In this document: piece after piece, positions 7,256 through 11,929 of the stretch
How positions within the stretch are numbered: position 1 is the stretch's first letter
Layout of the letters: every line of letters starts with the position of its first letter
Program-made: the position numbers and the translations under genes
Origin: Flavipsychrobacter sp.
GTDB lineage: Bacteria > Bacteroidota > Bacteroidia > Chitinophagales > Chitinophagaceae
Length of the DNA stretch: 11,929 nt
Direction: 5' to 3'
Assembly: GCA_021156265.1 (NCBI GenBank)
Contig: JAJNBR010000141.1
Span: forward strand, 1 to 11,929
The notes under the pieces: generated by a model
Seen by the model: only the letters and a program-made list of their open reading frames with translations
Database searches by the model: none
Told to the model about the DNA's origin: nothing

Positions 7256-7459
7256 TTAAGCCAGTACACTCAGTCTTTTAACGATACCTGATTTCAGGTT
7301 GCTGGCTTTTTTTGGCAGTTCTTCCGCAGCTACAGCTTTATCGGTAGTAGCCAGCAGGGTACGAATTGCGTTACGAGTCGTTTTACCGTAGTAACGGTTG
7401 CGCTCGCGGCGCTTCTCACTCTGACGGATATCCTTTTTGGTTGCTTTATGGTTTGCCAT
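7256..7459 (-). CDS. rpsT: Small-subunit ribosomal protein bS20, internally shortened
   Basis: The N-terminus (MANHKATKKDIRQSEKRRER, then NRYYGKTTRNAIR and ATTDK) and the C-terminus (KASNLKSGIVKRL) are plainly bS20, a primary 16S rRNA-binding protein of the 30S body. The protein has only 67 residues, whereas family members including Bacteroides have about 84. The block between ELP and KASNLK, normally about 17-18 residues carrying DKLAK..IIHKN, is missing in frame. At the junction the coding strand has a run of seven A (plus-strand T at 7307-7313). The start at 7457-7459 is fixed by MANHK. The gene has its own strong promoter and terminator, so it is probably monocistronic. This could be a real lineage deletion or a sequence or assembly error; identity as bS20 is not in doubt. 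Confidence 0.9.
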   Translation of the reverse strand: MANHKATKKDIRQSEKRRERNRYYGKTTRNAIRTLLATTDKAVAAEELPKKASNLKSGIVKRLSVLA

Positions 7460-7487
7460 CTAATTAAAATTCTTTTTTAAGGGACTG

Positions 7488-7495
7488 CAAAGGTA
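7488..7495 (-). promoter_or_regulatory. rpsT promoter, -7 element
   Basis: The minus strand reads TACCTTTG followed by CA, an exact TAnnTTTG match in the form typical of highly expressed Bacteroidota genes. A T-rich stretch about 19 bases upstream may serve as the -33 element. It lies about 29 bases before the rpsT start codon. Confidence 0.65.
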
Positions 7496-7527
7496 GTACA
7501 AAAACTTGTAACTGAAAAAATATTTTC

Positions 7528-8649
7528 TTACATATTCAGAGCGCTGTAGATCTGCCTGGAACGTTTTGTAAGCGTCTCTTTCTTTTCAATAAAACTATCC
7601 AGTTTGTCTTTGGGTATACGCAGGCTATAGAATTCCGTTGCATATGTTCCCATTTCGTACAGCTCATAGTCCGGGTTCCATTTATCGTGGGTCCTTTTGT
7701 CAAGGCCCAGCTCCTTGACCATCAGTTCTTCACTCAGAGGCTCAGACAAGCGGACAATAGCCATGTTCTTCAGCTCGTCTTCGCTGAAGGTGAGCTTAGG
7801 CTTCTTTACAGCGGCCTTTTTGTCGGCTGCAAGCACTTCTTCCTTAGTAAAGCTGATATCGTCCGGCAGGTCCCTGCTACCAATGAATTTGGTCATATTC
7901 TCGAATATGGTAGCCGTAGCGATAAATGCCAGTACGTGACCCTGGGTTTCTTTGGGCAGGTGCTTTTTGATATCCCAGAAGCTGTTGCTGCCGGTACGAG
8001 CAATAGCGCGGTGCACGGGGGCAGGTCCGCTATTATAAGCAGCTACCACCAACAGCCAGTCGTTCAGTTGGTCATACAGGTAAGCCAGGTATTTGGCTGC
8101 CGCGTTGGTCGACTTGTAAAAGTCTCTCCTTTCATCTTTTTTGCCGCTTACCTTCAGGCCCATCATGCGCGCGGTTGAGGCCATGAATTGCCATGGGCCT
8201 ACTGCGCCGACACGTGACACTGCATTGTTGTTCAATGCCGACTCAATAACTGCCAGGTATTTTAGTTCTTTGGGAATATCGTGCTTAGCCAGCACGTTGT
8301 CCATCAGGGAAAAATGCTTGTCGCCGCGACCCATCACCACACTCAGTGTTTGCTGGTGTACGCGCAGGTACTTTTTCACAAATTCCTTGATATAGTCGTC
8401 CATCGTACCATAATAGGCCTTTTCACCGGCCAGTGGTACGTGTTTGTACACCTTCTTCTTCGGCACAGCCAGTGTATTGGCTGCCAGCGTCGGAGTGGGA
8501 GCGCCGGGTTTTATCACGGGCTTCCGGATGACTATGGTGTCTGTTTTTACCACCTTCATGTGCGCAGCAGCGGTTTTGCCGGTCTGTGCACTTGCCGAAG
8601 CAATGGTGAGTGTGGCTAACGAACTCAATAAAAGATCTCTTAATTGCAT
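7528..8649 (-). CDS. Periplasmic lytic murein transglycosylase (SLT domain, MltD-like)
   Basis: A 373-residue protein with a signal peptide (residues 1-20, ending SASAQ). A basic, Pro-rich linker runs to about residue 70. The SLT/goose-lysozyme-like domain spans about 110-255: catalytic Glu136 in AVIESALN, then SRVGAVGPWQFM (145-156) and AAYNSGP (203-209), the three signatures of family 1 lytic transglycosylases. These enzymes cleave peptidoglycan between MurNAc and GlcNAc, forming 1,6-anhydroMurNAc, during wall remodelling. The C-terminal 110 residues (ending SRQIYSALNM) resemble the region before LysM repeats in MltD relatives, but no LysM is present. tatA lies 112 bases upstream on the same strand. 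TGCCTTTG at 8743-8750 (minus) is a possible -7 element. Confidence 0.9.
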   Translation of the reverse strand: MQLRDLLLSSLATLTIASASAQTGKTAAAHMKVVKTDTIVIRKPVIKPGAPTPTLAANTLAVPKKKVYKHVPLAGEKAYYGTMDDYIKEFVKKYLRVHQQTLSVVMGRGDKHFSLMDNVLAKHDIPKELKYLAVIESALNNNAVSRVGAVGPWQFMASTARMMGLKVSGKKDERRDFYKSTNAAAKYLAYLYDQLNDWLLVVAAYNSGPAPVHRAIARTGSNSFWDIKKHLPKETQGHVLAFIATATIFENMTKFIGSRDLPDDISFTKEEVLAADKKAAVKKPKLTFSEDELKNMAIVRLSEPLSEELMVKELGLDKRTHDKWNPDYELYEMGTYATEFYSLRIPKDKLDSFIEKKETLTKRSRQIYSALNM

Positions 8650-8761
8650 GTTTTAATCGTTATTTAAGCGGTGAAAACCATGCAACCCAATGGGCTACTT
8701 ATTCTCTCTCTTCCAGATTTATTGTTTCTGTAAACAAGGCTGCAAAGGCAACCGAAGACAA

Positions 8762-8983
8762 TTATTGGACCTTTTCTTTATTATCCCTCATTCCTGATTC
8801 GATCTCGTTCTTAACGCCTTCTTTAGCATCATTGAACTCACGAATCCCTTTGCCAATACCACGAGCCAGTTCCGGTATCTTTCTGCCGCCAAATAGTACA
8901 ATAACCACGATCAGGATGGTGATCCATTCGCCACCACTTGGCATAGAAATGAGTAACTGCGGTTGAATCGCTAATAATGACAT
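8762..8983 (-). CDS. tatA: Sec-independent translocase subunit TatA/TatE
   Basis: A 73-residue protein, typical of TatA. A transmembrane helix runs from Trp20 to about Phe31, preceded by Glu19 (the usual polar residue near the helix start). It is followed by the FGGRK hinge and the amphipathic helix KIPELARGIGKGIREF (35-50), then a charged tail. TatA oligomers form the pathway for folded twin-arginine substrates across the inner membrane, working with TatC, which is not in this window. The ATG at 8981-8983 was chosen; an in-frame ATG 45 bases further upstream would run into the candidate promoter, and a start at Met14 would leave a very short N-terminus but cannot be excluded. The gene lies upstream of the lytic transglycosylase gene on the same strand. 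Confidence 0.92.
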   Translation of the reverse strand: MSLLAIQPQLLISMPSGGEWITILIVVIVLFGGRKIPELARGIGKGIREFNDAKEGVKNEIESGMRDNKEKVQ

Positions 8984-9009
8984 AACAAACTGTTTAAATG
9001 AGTACCCGG

Positions 9010-9039
9010 CAAAAATACGGCATCTCAACCACTTATAAA
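9010..9039 (-). promoter_or_regulatory. Candidate tatA promoter
   Basis: The minus strand has TATTTTTG (9010-9017), an exact TAnnTTTG match. TTTA at 9036-9039, 18 bases upstream, is a 3-of-4 match to the -33 TTTG. The predicted transcript start is about 20 bases before the tatA ATG at 8983 and lies inside the longer alternative open frame, which supports the shorter start. Confidence 0.45.
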
Positions 9040-9047
9040 TGGCTGAG

Positions 9048-9109
9048 CTTGCCTTTTAACACTGGCAAGTTAATATTTAACACCCGGATTTACGACTTAT
9101 GTGGATAAG
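9048..9109. promoter_or_regulatory. tatA-rluD spacer: DnaA box, direct repeat and stem-loop
   Basis: The spacer contains a consensus DnaA box TTATCCACA on the minus strand (9100-9108), which sits within a short inverted repeat CTTAT-GTGG-ATAAG (9096-9109). It also has a direct repeat TTTAACAC at 9055-9062 and 9076-9083 (21-base period) and a stem CTTGCC (9048-9053) / GGCAAG (9064-9069). The stem has no T-run on either strand, so it is not a standard terminator. Function is unknown. Confidence 0.35.
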
Positions 9110-9127
9110 CTTTATGTGTTTGGCGTT

Positions 9128-10231
9128 CTAACTTAATTGGTCTCTCAGCTGCTGTGTCATGCCACCTGTATAAGTACGCCATTTTTCGATCACCTGCTTC
9201 ATATCGTCCGGCAGTTCAGAGTCGAATTGCATCCATTGCCGGCTTTTGGGGTGCGTAAAGCCCAGCTCTTTGGCATGGAGGGCCTGGCGGGGCAATATTT
9301 TGAAGCAGTTGTCTACAAACTGCTTGTATTTCGCGAACACAGTGCCTTTTACAATGCTGTCTCCACCATAAGTGGCGTCATTAAACAGGGGATGCCCTTT
9401 GGATTTCATGTGTACCCGGATTTGGTGGGTACGGCCCGTTTCCAGGCGCAATTCCAACAGGGTCACGTAGTTGAACCGTTCCAGGACCTTATAATGGGTG
9501 ATGGCTTCTTTGCCGTGGTCACCGTCGGGATAGGTTGCCATTATTTTTCTGAAGCGCAGGTTACGGCCCACATGTGCATTGATAGTGCCTTCGTTTTCTT
9601 CAAGATTACCCCAGGCCAGTGCTATGTACCGGCGATGTACCGTATGTTTTTTGAATTGTGAGGCCAGGTCGCTCATGGCCTTTTCAGTCTTGGCTATCAG
9701 TATCAGCCCGCTCGTGTCTTTATCTATACGGTGCACTAGTCCAACGCGGTGCAGGGAGGTTACTTCTATATTTTCTTTCTGGAAATAATAGGCTAGTCCG
9801 TTCACCAAAGTGCCCGAATAGTTGCCGCAGCCGGGGTGGACCACCATACCGGGTTTTTTATTGATCACCATGACGTCATCATCCTCGTAGACGATGTCCA
9901 GCGGTAGCGGTTCCGGTATGATCTCCGATGTTTCAACGCGGCGGGTCTCCAGCACTACTATCTCATCGCCCGGTTTTACTTTGTAGTTAGGCTTTACGAT
10001 CTCGTTATTTACTTTAATGAAGCCGTCTTCCAGTGCCTGTTGTATCTTGTTACGGGTGGCGCCTTCCACGCGGTTCATCAGGAATTTATCTATCCGCAAG
10101 GGTTCCTGGCGCTTGTCTGTTACAATACGCAGGCGTTCTACGGGCTCCGCAGAGATCTCCTGTTCCCCTTCTTGCTCATCGTCATCGTCCAGCAGGTCGT
10201 CTATATCTTCTATTTCGTTGGTCTCGCTCAT
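9128..10231 (-). CDS. rluD: RluA/RluD family 23S rRNA pseudouridine synthase
   Basis: A 367-residue enzyme. Residues about 1-30 are a strongly acidic extension (half Asp or Glu, including LLDDDDEQ). An S4 RNA-binding domain follows at about 44-98 (RIDKFLMNR, GFIKVN, KPGDEIVV). The catalytic domain runs from about 110 to 350: VINKKPGMVVHPG, the signature HRIDKDTSG with catalytic Asp170, and the later LETGRTHQIRVHM block (263-275). These enzymes isomerise uridine to pseudouridine in rRNA. HRIDKDTSG is closest to RluD, which modifies helix 69 of 23S rRNA, but the exact target is inferred; other RluA-type members cannot be excluded. It starts 25 bases after the membrane redox protein gene stop and is probably the last gene of a three-gene operon. 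Confidence 0.9.
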   Translation of the reverse strand: MSETNEIEDIDDLLDDDDEQEGEQEISAEPVERLRIVTDKRQEPLRIDKFLMNRVEGATRNKIQQALEDGFIKVNNEIVKPNYKVKPGDEIVVLETRRVETSEIIPEPLPLDIVYEDDDVMVINKKPGMVVHPGCGNYSGTLVNGLAYYFQKENIEVTSLHRVGLVHRIDKDTSGLILIAKTEKAMSDLASQFKKHTVHRRYIALAWGNLEENEGTINAHVGRNLRFRKIMATYPDGDHGKEAITHYKVLERFNYVTLLELRLETGRTHQIRVHMKSKGHPLFNDATYGGDSIVKGTVFAKYKQFVDNCFKILPRQALHAKELGFTHPKSRQWMQFDSELPDDMKQVIEKWRTYTGGMTQQLRDQLS

Positions 10232-10256
10232 TAATGGGTCAGTTAAGCCTGCAAAT

Positions 10257-11204
10257 TTATTGATTTACCCACTTCTTTATCAGTTGCGGGTCCAGTTGGC
10301 TGTAATTGCTCTTGTATTCGATCACGCTATTGCTGACCCAGTAGATTGCAGGCACATATGGGCCGGCCAGTTCAATAAAGGCCGTTTTGTTGTCAAACAG
10401 CATGTTGGGCACATTGTAAGCCTTCGATTCATCAAAAAAGCTTTTAAAATCTTTCGGATCGCCGTTTAATACAAGATAAATGGGTAATTGGGGATCGTTT
10501 TTCTTTAAAACGTGCAGGAAATACGCGGCTTTCCGGCAGTGTGGGCAGGTCAGGCTCATGAAACCTACAATATGCTTGCCCACTCCTAGATCAACGTCAG
10601 GTTTGGCGCCATTGCCTTCATACAACAGCGAGAGATTGATAGGCAAATTGGCCTTTTCAGGTGTATTGTTCACATTCAGGGGCTCCATGACAAAAGGCGT
10701 TACAATCGCTGCCATGCCTGCGATTGCTGCTACCCATTCCTGGTTTTTATATGGTCGTACCGGGTATAGAATATATAACAATCCTGTTGCGGCTATCATG
10801 GCGAGGTTCTTCCAGATGGCATCCAGCGGCTTCATATATATCCAGTCGCCAAAACATCCGCAATTGCCGGTATTTCCTTGCTTCACCAAAAGAAAAACCA
10901 GGTAACCTGTCAGGGCCAGCAAAAGAATTATAGTAGCGGGGTAGGTAACCCGTGTCAAATGAATATGAAAGAGCAGGAAAAGCGCGATCAGGAACTCAAG
11001 CCCGATGAACACGCGGGCAATGACCGAAGCAGCGGTGATATTTGGTATGCCCAGGTCTACAAATGTCCACTGGAAGGCCTCGAATGATATGAGTTTGCTA
11101 TAGGCTGAAAATAAAAATACTGCTGCGAGTGCCAGCAGCAGTACCAGTCCTAAAATCCTTTTTATATAGAAAACAGCGCCTGATCTTTGAATTGTCTCTG
11201 CCAT
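10257..11204 (-). CDS. MauE/DoxX-like membrane protein fused to a thioredoxin-like CPHC domain
   Basis: A 315-residue protein with about five hydrophobic helices (roughly residues 16-36, 60-80, 87-107, 131-148 and 156-173), then a soluble C-terminal domain. The N-terminal half resembles MauE/DoxX proteins: SAYSKL near residue 33 and the paired cysteines in GNCGCFGDW (Cys115, Cys117). The C-terminal part has thioredoxin features: GFMSLTCPHCRKA with Cys220 and Cys223, and a probable cis-Pro at YVPA (Pro285). MauE itself is needed for disulfide-containing methylamine dehydrogenase. By analogy the membrane cysteines could pass electrons to the CPHC site outside the cytoplasm, a DsbD-like role that is inferred only. 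The start codon at 11202-11204 lies in a 16-base inverted repeat. Neighbours are a Cys-containing lipoprotein gene 27 bases upstream and rluD 25 bases downstream. Confidence 0.8.
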   Translation of the reverse strand: MAETIQRSGAVFYIKRILGLVLLLALAAVFLFSAYSKLISFEAFQWTFVDLGIPNITAASVIARVFIGLEFLIALFLLFHIHLTRVTYPATIILLLALTGYLVFLLVKQGNTGNCGCFGDWIYMKPLDAIWKNLAMIAATGLLYILYPVRPYKNQEWVAAIAGMAAIVTPFVMEPLNVNNTPEKANLPINLSLLYEGNGAKPDVDLGVGKHIVGFMSLTCPHCRKAAYFLHVLKKNDPQLPIYLVLNGDPKDFKSFFDESKAYNVPNMLFDNKTAFIELAGPYVPAIYWVSNSVIEYKSNYSQLDPQLIKKWVNQ

Positions 11205-11216
11205 AACTTGTTATGG
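11201..11216. repeat. Inverted repeat over the start codon of the membrane redox gene
   Basis: CCATAAC (11201-11207) and GTTATGG (11210-11216) are perfect 7-base arms with a two-base centre. The right-hand half on the minus strand carries the ATG. In mRNA it could form a six-pair stem with a four-base loop that hides the start codon. Arms of this length arise by chance a few times in 12 kb. Confidence 0.4.
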
Positions 11217-11231
11217 CTCAAAAATAGGCAA

Positions 11232-11480
11232 TTAATATAAGTAGCAGGTTTCCTTGGTTTTAATACCGTCCATCTCCGATTCCCTGGAGTTTTGTTCGCA
11301 GAGATTCTTAGCCTTCTTTTTCGTCTCTGTAATAGGGTAGTCCCTGTAGAGGGTATCAGGTAAGCCGGGCTGTCCGCTGTAAGTTATCTCGCACTGGCAG
11401 GTATAATCACGTCGGCATGATGTTATGCTGGTGATCAACAGCAGGGAGGCAGCAGCTAACAGGACAAGGCGTAATTTCAT
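11232..11480 (-). CDS. Small cysteine-containing lipoprotein of unknown function
   Basis: An 82-residue product from the ATG at 11478-11480. It has a lipoprotein signal peptide, with lipobox ITSC and lipidated Cys22. A longer open frame from 11624 would put 48 unrelated residues before the signal and overlap the divergent gene, so it was not used. The mature chain has four more cysteines (Cys28 and Cys30 in YTCQCE, Cys61 and Cys79), enough for two disulfides, plus a Lys-rich helix TKKKAKNLCEQ. Similar short CxC lipoproteins are, as far as I recall, common in Bacteroidota without known function. It is the first gene of a likely operon with the MauE-thioredoxin protein, which might act on its disulfides; that link is inference. 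Confidence 0.75.
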   Translation of the reverse strand: MKLRLVLLAAASLLLITSITSCRRDYTCQCEITYSGQPGLPDTLYRDYPITETKKKAKNLCEQNSRESEMDGIKTKETCYLY

Positions 11481-11502
11481 TGGGTTACTGTTATTTAACG
11501 GT

Positions 11503-11534
11503 TGAAGATAAAAGTAAATTTTCAAAAGCGCAAA
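11503..11534 (-). promoter_or_regulatory. Candidate promoter of the lipoprotein-redox-rluD operon
   Basis: On the minus strand an exact -33 TTTG (11531-11534) is followed, 20 bases on, by TATCTTCA (11503-11510), a 6-of-8 match to TAnnTTTG. An alternative -7, TACTTTTA (11509-11516), matches better but is only 14 bases from the TTTG. Confidence 0.3.
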
Positions 11535-11563
11535 CGTTAATAATAATTCAATTCGCAGGTCGC

Positions 11564-11596
11564 TTTCACAGTGCGCAGTTCTTTTAGTTAACTTTA
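11564..11596 (+). promoter_or_regulatory. Candidate promoter of the DUF58 gene
   Basis: TAACTTTA (11589-11596) matches TAnnTTTG at seven of eight positions, and TTTC (11564-11567) lies 21 bases upstream as a possible -33 element. The predicted transcript would start about 12-15 bases before the ATG at 11616. Confidence 0.35.
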
Positions 11597-11615
11597 TCTG
11601 GTCAAGCCCACTTAG

Positions 11616-11929
11616 ATGATACAACCAAATCCTTTAGTAGAGAACCTGGAGTTGCTTGCCCGGCAAGTAGTGGAGGGTTTCATTATAGGTCTGCACAAAA
11701 GCCCGTTTCACGGTTTCTCGGTAGAATTCGCCGAACACCGTTTGTACAACCAGGGCGATCCGCTCCGGCATATCGACTGGCGGGTATATGGGCGGACCGA
11801 CAGGCTCTACATCAAGCGCTTTGAAGAAGAAACCAATCTTCGTTGCTGCGTGGTATTGGATACCTCATCTTCCATGCATTTTCCTAAGGACGAGAAAAAA
11901 TACAGCAAACTGCAGTTTGGCTGCCTGGC
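11616..11929 (+). CDS. DUF58 domain protein (3' truncated)
   Basis: The first 104 residues are visible before the window ends. The sequence is a textbook DUF58 N-terminus: HKSPFHGFSVEFAEHR (27-42), GDPLRHIDWRVYGRTDRLYI (47-66), EEETNLR and then LDTSSSM. The last block holds a DxSxS motif (Asp82, Ser84, Ser86), as in von Willebrand factor A metal-binding sites. DUF58 proteins are usually encoded beside MoxR AAA+ ATPases and VWA-domain membrane proteins in aerotolerance-type clusters; such neighbours would lie to the right and are not visible. No transmembrane segment is seen in this part, which fits the short cytoplasmic DUF58 subtype. The start is well supported by the short leader and divergent arrangement with the lipoprotein operon. 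Confidence 0.9.
   Translation, partial: MIQPNPLVENLELLARQVVEGFIIGLHKSPFHGFSVEFAEHRLYNQGDPLRHIDWRVYGRTDRLYIKRFEEETNLRCCVVLDTSSSMHFPKDEKKYSKLQFGCL

Noticed and set aside
7687..8178. Plus-strand open frames opposite the lytic transglycosylase gene
   Set aside because: They are antisense to the conserved SLT domain and lack recognisable motifs.
8610..8966. Plus-strand open frame of 118 codons across the tatA-transglycosylase spacer
   Set aside because: Most of it is antisense to tatA and to the transglycosylase start; it has no credible protein features of its own.
9096..9109. Short hairpin after rluD as its terminator
   Set aside because: The five-base stem is weak and neither strand has a T-run after it; it coincides with the DnaA box.
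9048..9109. Replication origin
   Set aside because: There is only one exact DnaA box and no dnaA, dnaN or box cluster nearby; an isolated site does not support an origin.
9137..9661. Plus-strand open frame of 174 codons opposite rluD
   Set aside because: It is the antisense shadow of the catalytic domain of the pseudouridine synthase.

Overview
The window looks like chromosomal housekeeping and envelope DNA from a member of the Bacteroidota, most likely a Chitinophagaceae-type relative. The evidence is a secreted Ig-like protein ending in a type IX secretion (Por secretion tail) sorting domain, several Spy-type and lipoprotein signal peptides followed by AQ or SC, the absence of clear Shine-Dalgarno sequences, and promoter elements fitting the Bacteroidota -7 consensus TAnnTTTG (clearest in front of rpsT). 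The species placement is inference; the phylum is well supported. No phage, transposon, CRISPR array, tRNA or rRNA was seen.

Left part (1-4530): the 3' end of an FAD-dependent dehydrogenase (COG2509 type) converges on a dps ferritin-like gene, and their stop codons overlap. Next come a periplasmic metallo-beta-lactamase-fold hydrolase (minus strand) and three plus-strand genes for exported proteins: a YCII-like protein, a small lipoprotein of unknown function, and a PDZ plus alpha/beta-hydrolase fusion.

Middle (4534-7028, minus strand): a YwbE family gene directly follows a 154-residue protein of unknown function. Upstream of that pair is a strong intrinsic terminator, then the large T9SS-exported protein with about three Ig-like modules.

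Right-middle (7201-10231, minus strand): a terminator and rpsT, whose product appears to lack an internal block of about 17 residues normally present in bS20; a lytic transglycosylase; tatA; and an RluD-type pseudouridine synthase. The tatA-rluD spacer holds a consensus DnaA box and a spaced direct repeat.

Right end (10257-11929): a MauE/DoxX-like membrane protein fused to a CPHC thioredoxin-like domain is closely followed downstream by the pseudouridine synthase gene and preceded by a small cysteine-containing lipoprotein gene. The gaps are under 30 bases, so this looks like a three-gene operon. Divergent from it is the start of a DUF58 protein, cut by the window edge.

Most genes are ordinary core or envelope functions. 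The items most worth checking are the shortened bS20, the possible extracytoplasmic thiol-redox pair at 10257-11480, and several inverted repeats in promoter regions. I do not see convincing evidence of a wholly new multi-gene system.
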